Under the pieces are notes generated by a model. The model searched no databases and was not told the DNA's origin. It was given only the letters and a program-made list of their open reading frames with translations. From positions 1-5,480 of the forward strand of contig JAABTB010000181.1 of the NCBI GenBank assembly GCA_011390085.1: DNA of 5,480 bases, in the 5' to 3' direction. A program made the position numbers and the translations under genes. This document shows positions 1 to 5,480 of this stretch, in pieces (positions within the stretch are counted from its first letter, which is position 1; every line of letters begins with the position of its first letter). The stretch is from Desulfobacula sp. Its GTDB lineage: Bacteria > Desulfobacterota > Desulfobacteria > Desulfobacterales > Desulfobacteraceae.

Positions 1-400
1 AATTGGAACTGATATAATTCTGCTGGGCATAGGGGCTGTCCAGGTAGCCCCCGGCCTTGACAAAAAACTCGAAAACCTTGACATTGGCGGGCAGCCGGTT
101 ATATCTCAGGTCCTTCATATAATCGAATTCAACAAATCCGTCCCAGATTCTTTTGACAATGGGGCTCATCAGCCTTGCTTCCAGGTCGGAGGAAGGAACG
201 GGCTTTTCAAGGGAAAGGGCCGTCAGGAGGGTCAGGTTGATACCGGGATTTTTTTTGGCGCGGCGATACAGGGCGTTTGCCAGGTGGTTGGGTTTTCCCA
301 GCGCCAGGGGCATGCCGAATACGATTTTTTGCCCCACGGTTTCAATGATCCGGTCTACGCAGGTTTCGACATCGGTGACAAACTTGGTGGTATCCATCAT
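1..400 (-). CDS. Acetyl-CoA hydrolase/transferase-like protein, N-terminal part (partial, runs off left edge)
   Basis: Only the first 133 codons are in the window; the frame is still open at position 1, so the C-terminus is missing. The likely start is the ATG at 400-398, directly followed by a second ATG; a GAGGGA Shine-Dalgarno-like sequence (complement of 406-411) lies about five bases upstream. The visible protein resembles, from memory, the N-terminus of long (roughly 600-700 residue) proteobacterial proteins annotated as acetyl-CoA hydrolase/transferase. Matching stretches are VFGMPLALGKPNHL (about 27-40), ANALYRRAKKNPGINLTLLT (41-60), ALSLEKP (61-67), LPANVKVFEFF (103-113) and SPYAQQNYISSN (122-133). 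Members of that superfamily move CoA between carboxylic acids or hydrolyse acyl-CoA in the cytoplasm. The catalytic glutamate region would lie outside the window, so substrate and activity cannot be judged. No signal peptide or membrane segment is seen. It lies 133 bp downstream of the response regulator on the same strand. Confidence 0.62.
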   Translation of the reverse strand, partial: MMDTTKFVTDVETCVDRIIETVGQKIVFGMPLALGKPNHLANALYRRAKKNPGINLTLLTALSLEKPVPSSDLEARLMSPIVKRIWDGFVEFDYMKDLRYNRLPANVKVFEFFVKAGGYLDSPYAQQNYISSN

Positions 401-405
401 ACGAG

Positions 406-411
406 TCCCTC
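406..411 (-). promoter_or_regulatory. Ribosome binding site of the CoA-transferase-like gene
   Basis: On the minus strand the sequence reads GAGGGA followed by CTCGT and then ATGATG. The spacing is appropriate and this site decides for the ATG at 400 as the start of the partial left-hand gene. Confidence 0.5.
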
Positions 412-443
412 GGGTTTTGCCAAATTTCCAACAGCATCCTTAA

Positions 444-469
444 CTTATATGAGGCTCTTTGGGTATCAA
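444..469 (-). promoter_or_regulatory. Weak candidate promoter for the CoA-transferase-like gene
   Basis: On the minus strand TTGATA (complement of 464-469) matches the sigma-70 -35 consensus at five of six positions. The sequence downstream contains TATAAG/TAAGTT (within 441-449) as a poor -10 element at sub-optimal spacing. It is the only promoter-like pair seen in the 133-bp gap between the regulator stop and the next gene. It would allow separate transcription, but read-through from the two-component operon is equally possible. Confidence 0.22.
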
Positions 470-516
470 CAAAGGGCTGATATTGCCCTGATGGGAAGGC
501 TGATTTTTTTCTAGGC

Positions 517-543
517 AAAACCCCTAGGTTGGGTCAGGGTTTT
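517..543 (-). terminator. Possible weak hairpin/terminator at the end of the response regulator gene
   Basis: AAAACCC (517-523) and GGGTTTT (537-543) are perfect reverse complements separated by 13 bases, and the structure straddles the regulator's TGA stop (536-534). On the minus strand the right arm ends in a run of four U, so the A/U tract is part of the stem. An overlapping alternative, CTAGG (511-515) with CCTAG (523-527), competes for the same bases. The G+C stem is only three pairs and the loop is large, so termination is doubtful. Confidence 0.25.
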
Positions 544-1187
544 TTCTGGGTAAAGGCCACGGCGTGTTTCATGAGTTCAGCCGCGGATTTCAGGCCGAGT
601 TTTTTTTTGATGCTTTCCCGGTAGGTTCCGATGGTCTTGACGGAAAGATGGAGCCGTTCGGCCATCTCCCGGCGCTTGAGCCCCTGGCCCATCATTCGGA
701 ACACTTCAAACTCCCGGTCGGACAGGGCCGCTAAAGGGTTTTGGCCGTGCTCCGGGGCGACCATGGATAGTTTTCCCAAAAGCATATCCACCATATCGGT
801 GCTGACATAGCGCTTTCCTTTCAATACCTGCCGGATGGCCATAACCACGTTGTCGGCCATCTCCTGTTTGGTGATATAGCCCATGGCCCCGGCCCTCAGG
901 ACCCTTTCCGCAAACAGGGATTCGTCGTGCATGGAAACCACCAGGATGGGCAGTCCGGTGAAATGGCGGGTCAGATAATCGATCAGTTCCAGGCCCGATT
1001 GATCCTTGAGGGTGAGGTCAATGACGGCCAGATCCGGTTTGCTTTTGGAAATCACCCGGATGGCGCCTTCGACGGTTCCGGCTTCTCCGGTCACCTCAAG
1101 GTCATGCTCTTCATTAATGAGCTGGGCCAGGCCTTTCCTGAAAACCGGGTGGTCATCTACGATGCATATCTGTTTTTTATCCGGCAT
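534..1187 (-). CDS. NarL/FixJ (LuxR-type) family response regulator
   Basis: A 217-residue two-component DNA-binding regulator of normal family length. The receiver domain occupies about residues 6-122: acidic pair D11/D12 in ICIVDDHPVFRKGL, phospho-acceptor D57 in DLAVIDLTL, S85 in VVSMHDES and K107 in GYITKQE. A linker (about 123-150) leads to a GerE/LuxR helix-turn-helix at about 153-208, with LSDREFEVFRMMGQG, the REMAERLHLS helix and the recognition-helix region VKTIGTYRESIKKKLGL. All catalytic receiver residues are present, so phosphorylation-dependent activation is expected. The start is the ATG at 1187-1185, which lies inside the 3' end of the upstream kinase gene; a strong AAGGAGGG (complement of 1199-1206) sits 11 bases upstream, slightly far but convincing. 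The 31-bp overlap implies translational coupling and a cognate pair. Target genes cannot be read from the sequence; the CoA-transferase-like gene just downstream is one possible target. The stop codon is TGA. Confidence 0.95.
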   Translation of the reverse strand: MPDKKQICIVDDHPVFRKGLAQLINEEHDLEVTGEAGTVEGAIRVISKSKPDLAVIDLTLKDQSGLELIDYLTRHFTGLPILVVSMHDESLFAERVLRAGAMGYITKQEMADNVVMAIRQVLKGKRYVSTDMVDMLLGKLSMVAPEHGQNPLAALSDREFEVFRMMGQGLKRREMAERLHLSVKTIGTYRESIKKKLGLKSAAELMKHAVAFTQKKP

Positions 1188-2191
1188 TGGACCGTTGTCC
1201 CTCCTTTGTCATTCTGCTGAATCGCCAGGTCTGCATGGATCAGGTCCGCCCGCTGCTGCATGATCTGATGCCCAAGCCCCCTGCCCGGCCTCTCACTGTG
1301 AAAAAACCCCCGGCCGTTGTCCGCAACACGGACCAGGTGATCCCCATTGTCCCGGCTGAAGCGGATGTCCACCTGATCTGCCCCGCTGTGGCGGGCCGCG
1401 TTGTTCACAGCTTCCCGGACAATCTAATAAAGATGGGTCAGATGATCCAGGGGCAGGGAAGGCTCGGAGATGTTTCCATGGATCCGGCATTGTATGGTGA
1501 AGGCCTTTTCAACATGGCGGGCATACTGCCCAAGGGCATCCATGAATCCCGTCGCCGCCATATCCAACGGGATAAGCCCCTGGGCTATGTGTTTGGTTTT
1601 TTTGACGGCCTGGTTGATCAGGGTCTTGATTTCAAAGGCCAGGGCGGCGTCCGGGTGTTCCGATCTGACCAGGCGGGAAGACAAAAGGCTGGACAGGGCT
1701 TCCACCCCGGCCAGGTGGGATCCGAGTTCATCGTGAAGAAACCGGCCCATATGGCGGCGTTCCTCTTCACTGATCCGGGCGATCTGCCGTTCCAGTTTTT
1801 TCTGGGTGGACAGGTCGGTGATGGATGCCACGCTCTGCCGGGTTCCTTCCACCAGCGCCACGGTCAGGAGGCATTCCTTGATGTCCCCGTTGGCCACAAT
1901 GACCCGGCAGGGATAGTTTCGGGGGGCCTTGTCCGGGTCCTGCCGCCGGAGGCGGTGGTTTTGGATCACGGTTTCCCGGTCCGGCACGGCAATCAGGTCC
2001 GGGAATTTCATCCGGTTTTCCACCATCTCCTTGTCAAGTCCCGAGATCCGCGACAGCTCGGAATTGACAAGGCTGATGGCCATGTCTTCTTCGATCAGAA
2101 CAGTGGCCGTGCCCGTATTTTCAAACAGGGTTCTGTAAAGGGTGCCGGTGTGGTCGATAATGGGGTATCCTTTTCCTCTGGGTTGAAACAA
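1157..2191 (-). CDS. PAS-HisKA_3-HATPase_c sensor histidine kinase, interrupted by an in-frame TAG codon
   Basis: Read through one TAG (1424-1426), this frame encodes 344 residues of a soluble NarX/DegS-class kinase. A PAS domain spans about 15-128 (LYRTLFENTGTATVLIEED, then TDLSTQKKLE). The HisKA_3 dimerisation domain spans about 140-207, with phospho-acceptor H153 in EEERRHMGRFLHDELGSHL. The HATPase_c domain spans about 250-338: N-box E260/N264 in IVREAVNNAARHS, DNGRG at 291-295, GRGLG at 303-307 and a final GGTTVQCRI. No transmembrane segment is seen, so it should sense a cytoplasmic signal. The amber codon is residue 256, between HLTHLY and IVREAVNN, and both sides are in the same frame, so no indel is involved. 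The called start is TTG at 2191-2189; an in-frame TAA lies a few codons upstream. The start is uncertain, because AGAGGAAAAGGA just inside the frame precedes an ATT codon. Its final TAG overlaps the regulator gene. It may be a pseudogene, a read-through gene or a sequence error. Confidence 0.8.
1199..1206 (-). promoter_or_regulatory. Strong Shine-Dalgarno for the response regulator, inside the kinase gene
   Basis: The minus strand reads AAGGAGGG, then 11 bases, then the ATG at 1187. It lies within the last codons of the kinase gene (the GGTTVQC segment), so the regulator can be translated independently of whether ribosomes complete the kinase. This matters because the kinase frame carries an in-frame TAG upstream. 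Confidence 0.6.
1424..1426 (-). other. In-frame amber (TAG) codon within the histidine kinase
   Basis: The minus strand reads CTT TAT TAG ATT GTC CGG GAA GCT, that is L-Y-stop-I-V-R-E-A. In related kinases this position, in the pattern LYxIxxEAxxNAxxH, is normally an amino acid such as R, Q or Y; CAG, TAT or TAC would each become TAG by one substitution. The frame before and after is unchanged and conserved motifs continue on both sides. The next in-frame start candidate, GTG at 1408-1406, would omit the N-box glutamate, so re-initiation there is unlikely to give a working ATPase domain. Confidence 0.85.
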
Positions 2192-2245
2192 TCTGTATAA
2201 TCCCGGCCCTTAGTTTAATCTCAAGGCGCGCCTGCCGCAACCGGT

Positions 2246-2269
2246 ATTTTGAAAAATGAGTTTTAAAAT
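2246..2269. repeat. AT-rich imperfect inverted repeat upstream of the kinase
   Basis: ATTTTGAAA (2246-2254) can pair with TTTTAAAAT (2261-2269), with one G-U pair and a short loop. It lies about 55 bp upstream of the kinase start. It could be a protein-binding dyad or a weak hairpin; AT-rich sequence of this kind also arises by chance. Confidence 0.3.
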
Positions 2270-2544
2270 CTATGATCCGGATGAATGCAAGTCTGTGCAA
2301 GTTGGAGAATCAAAGCACGGGCACGAAAAGTTCATGACCCAATAATGATAGACATTTTGAGGGGTTGTGATTTGGATAATAAAGCTTGAGTTCAGATGGG
2401 GGCTTGTTTTCAACAAAATATAGAGTAGAATTTTGGTATTTGGACCGTCGCCACTATATATTGTGGTTGCCATTCAATGAAGCGGAGTGTACTCTCTTAC
2501 GAAAAAAATAAAAATGGTTGAGTTTTGGTAATGTGCATGATAGT

Positions 2545-2593
2545 TGCAAGATGCTTGATTTTTGGAAAGCTGCATCTTACTGCAAGATGAGCT
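2545..2593. promoter_or_regulatory. Direct and inverted TGCAAGATG motifs, probable operator cluster
   Basis: TGCAAGATG occurs at 2545-2553 and again at 2581-2589, 36 bp apart in direct orientation. Between them lies the inverted partner GCATCTT (2572-2578). The second pair forms a dyad: AGCT (2568-2571), a bulged G, CATCTT (2573-2578), loop ACTGC, AAGATG (2584-2589), AGCT (2590-2593). Another inverted copy, GCATCTT, occurs at 2649-2655 just before the PocR/PAS gene. Repeated half-sites in both orientations suggest a transcription factor site; the 5-base loop also allows a hairpin if transcribed. The factor is unknown. Confidence 0.45.
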
Positions 2594-2601
2594 CAAGTAA
2601 A

Positions 2602-2629
2602 CTCAAAAAGCTGTATTCTCAGCTATAAA
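2602..2629 (+). promoter_or_regulatory. Weak candidate promoter for the PocR/PAS sensor gene
   Basis: TATAAA (2624-2629) matches the -10 consensus at five of six positions. The best -35 at 16 bp is CTCAAA (2602-2607), a poor match of three in six. If used, transcription would begin near 2636 and leave a leader of roughly 43 bases, and the dyad at 2568-2593 would be centred near -55, where an activator would fit. No sigma-54 promoter with correctly spaced GG and GC was found. Confidence 0.25.
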
Positions 2630-2678
2630 TATTTGGAATATCAAAAATGCATCTTTCGGACATTTGATAGGGCCTAAT

Positions 2679-5480
2679 ATGACAGTGAAACCCACTTATG
2701 AAGAATTGAAAAGACGGGTCCAGGAACTAGAAAACCGTCTTGCCGGAAAGTCAGATGAATATCACCTGTCAGAAAACACTCTATCGGGTTTGGCTGATAT
2801 CGTTGATATACAGATGATCCAGTCTTTGATGAACCATTTTTATAGACTTACAAACATTGGTGTCGCCGTATTGGATTTAAAAGGAAATATTCTGGTGGCT
2901 ACGGGATGGCAGGATATCTGCACCCGGTTTCATCGCGTTCATCCGGAAACCTGTAAAAATTGTCTTGAGAGCGATCTTGTCCTCAGCAATGGAATTGAGC
3001 CAGGTAGTTTTAAACTGTATCGATGCAAAAACCATATGTGGGATATGGCAACCCCGATAATGGCGGGGACAGTGAAGGTTGGAAATCTGTTTCTGGGACA
3101 GTTTCTTTTTCAAAATGAATTGCCTGATATCAAAACCTTTCGTGAACATGCCAGGCGATATGGATTTGATGAAAATGCATATCTATCTGCGCTTGAAAAG
3201 GTACCCCGTTGGACCCGTGAAATAGTTAATGAGGTGATGGAATTTTATACAAAGCTTGCCAATCTAATTTCTGATTTGGGTTATAAAAATTTATTGCTGC
3301 ACAAAAGTGAGGAACTGCTGTCCCGGTCACAAGAACTCGCCCACATTGGAAGCTGGAAACTTGACCTAATCCGAAACCATTTGACCTGGTCGGATGAGGT
3401 CTACCGTATTTTTGGTTGCGAACCGCAAGAATTCGCCGCTACTTATGAAGCCTTCCTTAATTTTGTCCACCCGGATGACCGAGAGACTTTTAATAGCGCC
3501 TATTCCGGGTCAATTCGGGAAGGGCGTGATGAATTTGAGATCCAACACCGGATTGTTCGTCGTAACACCGGTGAGATCCGAACTATACATGAACGCTGTA
3601 TCCATGAACGAGATGAAACAGGAGCTATTATATTGTCCTTCGGCATGGCACAGGACATCACTGAGCGAAAACAGGCGGAGTTGGCCTCGAGGGAGTCAGA
3701 AGATAGATTTCGTTCCTATATTACTAATGCTCCTGATGGTGTTTTTATTGCTGACGAAAAAGGCAGATATGTGGAAGTGAACCAGGCAGCTTGCGAAATT
3801 ACCGGTTATTCTGAGAAAGAGCTTTTAAACAAGAGTTTCCCTGATCTGCTGCAAAAATCTGAATTAGAAAAAGGAATTCAGCATTTCAAGGAAGTTCAAC
3901 AAAATGGATCAGCTCGTGGTGAGATTGGTTTTACAACAAAATCTGGTGAGAATCGATTCTGGCAGGTTGCATCTGTCAAGCTTTCCGATACCCGATTTTT
4001 GGGGTTTGTTAAAGACATCACTGAGCGCAAGCGGGCCGAGGATGAGCTAAAGGAATCAAAAACATTTCTGGACAGCATGTCAGACGGTGCTTACGTGGCT
4101 GACCATCAAGGGAATTTACTTTGGGTGAACACCGCCGTCGAACAGATGACGGGTCTGCCTTGTGAACAAATGATTGGCGAACCATTCCTGCCACTATTCG
4201 TTGAGACGGACCACGCTTCCCTGATAAACGTGTACCAGAGAACTTTGAAGGGAGAGACTCTGGAGAACACACTAACATTCAAGACCGGTGTTACCTGTCA
4301 TTTCACCAGTCTCCCCAAACGTAACAATCAGGGTAATATCATCGGAACTTTCGGTGTAGCAAGGGATATCTCAGAACAAAAGGCAGCGGAAAGTGCGCTT
4401 CAAATAAGCGAAACCCGTCTAAAAAAAGCCCAGGCAATGGCCAAGGTCGGAAACTGGGAATATGACATTGCCACTGGAAAGGTCTGGGGCTCGGAGGAGG
4501 CATTTCACATATACGGCATTGAGCGCACATCTGAATTTCTTCCTCTTGATGTAGTCGAAAGTTACATCATTGATGCAAAAAGAGTAAACCAGGCCCTTGT
4601 GGACCTTGTAACACAGAACACGCCATATGACATTGAATTTCAAATCCAGCCGAAAAACCGAAAAGAATCGATCCATGTTCATTCAATGGCTGAGTTGGTT
4701 TACGACGGGGATGGCAAACCTGAAAAGGTAGTTGGTGTAATTCAGGACATCACGGAACCTAAAGAGGCTGAGGAGATATTAAGCCAAAAACATGAACTGC
4801 TCAAAAAAACTGAAGCCATGGCACATATCGGCAGTTGGGAATGGGACGTTCAGAGTGACCGTGCCTACTGGTCGGAAGAATTGTTTCGAATATTCGGAAG
4901 GAACCCCGCAGGGGGCGCTCCCTCTTTTGCAGAGCAATCTGAACTTTATGGTAATGGAGACATGCAACGCTTAAGAGATGCTGTTGATAACTGCATCAAG
5001 CGAGGGACGTCATACGAAATTGAGTTGCGTGCCATTCGAACTGATGGTAAAGTAAGGCATTGCATTTCAAGGGGAAAACCACAATATGATGAGAATGGAG
5101 AGATCTCTCGAATCTTCGGATCTTTCCAGGATATAACCGAGCGCAAACGGGCCGAGGACGCGCTGCGGAGGAGCGAGAAGGATCTGAGAGAATCACAGCG
5201 TATTGCCCATGTCGGAAGTTGGCGTCTGGACGTGGCAACCAATCATGTCGTTTGGACGGAAGAACTCTACAACATGTATGGATTTGATCCGTCGCTTCCA
5301 CCTCCGCCCTATACAGAGCATATGAAACTGTTTACTCCTGAAAGCTGGGATAGGCTGTCCACGGCTTTGGCCCTTACCAGGGAGACCGGAATTCCTTACA
5401 CGCTGGAACTGGAAACCGTAAGAAAAGACGGAAGCAATGGATGGATGTGGGTTCAGGGTGAGGCCGATGTTGATTCGGCA
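2679..5480 (+). CDS. PocR-domain, multi-PAS sensor protein (probable hybrid/sensor histidine kinase), 5' part
   Basis: The frame is open without a stop for 934 codons and leaves the right edge. The start is ATG 2679 with a modest AGGG (2669-2672) six bases upstream. Residues 4-22 form a short coiled segment (YEELKRRVQELENRL). A PocR ligand-sensing domain follows at about 38-208, with GVAVLDLKGNILVATGWQDI, FHRVHPETCKNC, GNLFLGQF and cysteines C81, C92, C95 and C116. At least six PAS domains then follow at about 213-337, 341-452, 460-570, 579-697, 706-823 and 833 onwards. Types 1, 4, 5 and 6 are PAS_3-like (AHIGSW...WSEELFRIFG); types 2 and 3 are classical (APDGVFIADEKG; SDGAYVADHQGN). Most end in the DITERKxAE linker helix; the fourth has DITEPKEAE. 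No transmembrane segment or signal peptide is seen, so it is cytoplasmic. In this family the C-terminus is usually HisKA-HATPase_c, sometimes with a receiver, or GGDEF; that part is outside the window. PocR domains are known to bind small hydrocarbon-derived ligands; the ligand here is unknown. Confidence 0.9.
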   Translation, partial: MTVKPTYEELKRRVQELENRLAGKSDEYHLSENTLSGLADIVDIQMIQSLMNHFYRLTNIGVAVLDLKGNILVATGWQDICTRFHRVHPETCKNCLESDLVLSNGIEPGSFKLYRCKNHMWDMATPIMAGTVKVGNLFLGQFLFQNELPDIKTFREHARRYGFDENAYLSALEKVPRWTREIVNEVMEFYTKLANLISDLGYKNLLLHKSEELLSRSQELAHIGSWKLDLIRNHLTWSDEVYRIFGCEPQEFAATYEAFLNFVHPDDRETFNSAYSGSIREGRDEFEIQHRIVRRNTGEIRTIHERCIHERDETGAIILSFGMAQDITERKQAELASRESEDRFRSYITNAPDGVFIADEKGRYVEVNQAACEITGYSEKELLNKSFPDLLQKSELEKGIQHFKEVQQNGSARGEIGFTTKSGENRFWQVASVKLSDTRFLGFVKDITERKRAEDELKESKTFLDSMSDGAYVADHQGNLLWVNTAVEQMTGLPCEQMIGEPFLPLFVETDHASLINVYQRTLKGETLENTLTFKTGVTCHFTSLPKRNNQGNIIGTFGVARDISEQKAAESALQISETRLKKAQAMAKVGNWEYDIATGKVWGSEEAFHIYGIERTSEFLPLDVVESYIIDAKRVNQALVDLVTQNTPYDIEFQIQPKNRKESIHVHSMAELVYDGDGKPEKVVGVIQDITEPKEAEEILSQKHELLKKTEAMAHIGSWEWDVQSDRAYWSEELFRIFGRNPAGGAPSFAEQSELYGNGDMQRLRDAVDNCIKRGTSYEIELRAIRTDGKVRHCISRGKPQYDENGEISRIFGSFQDITERKRAEDALRRSEKDLRESQRIAHVGSWRLDVATNHVVWTEELYNMYGFDPSLPPPPYTEHMKLFTPESWDRLSTALALTRETGIPYTLELETVRKDGSNGWMWVQGEADVDSA
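4023..5164 (+). repeat. Near-identical 26-bp DNA segments at the PAS linker helices (4023-4048 and 5139-5164)
   Basis: The DNA for ERKRAEDxL after the second and fifth PAS domains differs at only 3 of 26 bases (4023-4048 versus 5139-5164). A shorter identical 14-base stretch, GACATCACTGAGCG, occurs at 3654-3667 and 4014-4027, exactly 120 codons apart. These are the boundaries of repeated PAS modules within one gene. They fit growth of the sensor by internal duplication or recombination, though protein-level conservation of this linker explains part of the match. Confidence 0.55.

Larger units (their letters stand above)
2192..2678. other. Long AT-rich divergent intergenic region
   Basis: These 487 bp separate the leftward kinase from the rightward PocR/PAS sensor. 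By eye the region is clearly more AT-rich than the two-component genes to its left. I see no RNA gene and no convincing protein. The only sizeable open frame, 67 codons on the minus strand at 2270-2473, has no Shine-Dalgarno and no recognisable motif. The region holds an AT-rich dyad (2246-2269), a bulged 10-bp dyad (2568-2593), repeated TGCAAGATG motifs and a weak promoter candidate. Both flanking genes are presumably controlled from here. The length leaves room for long leaders or an undetected small RNA, but nothing in the sequence proves either. Confidence 0.6.

Noticed and set aside
153..514. Two plus-strand frames (96 and 76 codons) at the left edge
   Set aside because: They lie opposite the CoA-transferase-like gene, whose minus-strand translation shows family-like conserved stretches; the plus frames do not.
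1424..1430. Frameshift as explanation for the break in the kinase
   Set aside because: The frames on both sides of the TAG are the same (2191 and 1408 differ by a multiple of three), and conserved residues continue immediately after it, so a substitution and not an indel is the cause.
1187..2200. A 337-codon open frame on the plus strand covering the kinase gene
   Set aside because: It is antisense to a kinase with clear HisKA_3 and HATPase_c motifs. Its translation has no recognisable motif, and long mirror frames are common opposite GC-rich genes.
2224..2231. GGCGCGCC palindrome near the kinase start
   Set aside because: An 8-bp perfect palindrome, but isolated, with no repeat copy or spacing to nearby signals that suggests a function.
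2270..2473. A 67-codon minus-strand open frame in the intergenic region
   Set aside because: No Shine-Dalgarno precedes its ATG, composition is like the surrounding non-coding DNA, and no family or motif is recognised.
2521..2580. Sigma-54 (-24/-12) promoter upstream of the PocR/PAS gene
   Set aside because: GG and TTGCA/GC elements are present (GG at 2527 and 2564), but none has the required 12-base distance between GG and GC.
3896..5301. Several minus-strand frames of 60-101 codons within the PocR/PAS gene
   Set aside because: All are shadows of a continuous 934-codon plus-strand frame made of repeated PAS domains. Their similarity to one another (for example SARLRSV) comes from the repeated ITERKRAED linker read in reverse.

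Overview
The window looks like chromosomal DNA from a sulfate-reducer-type deltaproteobacterium (Desulfobacterota, Desulfobacterales-like). This is an inference from gene content and protein wording: a long acetyl-CoA hydrolase/transferase-type protein, a soluble PAS + HisKA_3 kinase with a LuxR-type regulator, and a PocR-headed multi-PAS sensor. No rRNA, tRNA, mobile element or CRISPR array is visible.

Layout. Positions 1-400 (minus) hold the first 133 codons of an acetyl-CoA hydrolase/transferase-like gene that runs off the left edge. Positions 401-533 are a short intergenic region with a possible hairpin and a weak promoter candidate. Positions 534-1187 (minus) encode a NarL/LuxR-family response regulator. 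Positions 1157-2191 (minus) encode its cognate PAS-HisKA_3-HATPase_c histidine kinase, which overlaps the regulator gene by 31 bp. Positions 2192-2678 are a 487-bp AT-rich divergent intergenic region with dyads and a repeated TGCAAGATG motif but no convincing gene. Positions 2679-5480 (plus) are the open 5' part (934 codons) of a large sensor protein with a short coiled N-terminus, a PocR domain and at least six PAS domains; its output domain lies beyond the window.

The most notable observation is an in-frame amber codon (TAG, 1424-1426 on the minus strand) inside the histidine kinase. It falls immediately before the N-box of the ATPase domain, and the protein reads perfectly in the same frame on both sides. 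The gene may be a recently broken kinase, may be read through (pyrrolysine or suppressor decoding is conceivable in this lineage), or may carry a sequencing error. Re-initiation at the GTG downstream would lose the N-box glutamate.

Working together (inference): kinase and regulator form a cytoplasmic two-component pair, transcribed leftwards and possibly continuing into the CoA-transferase-like gene. The PocR/PAS protein is a separate, divergently transcribed sensor that may share the intergenic control region.
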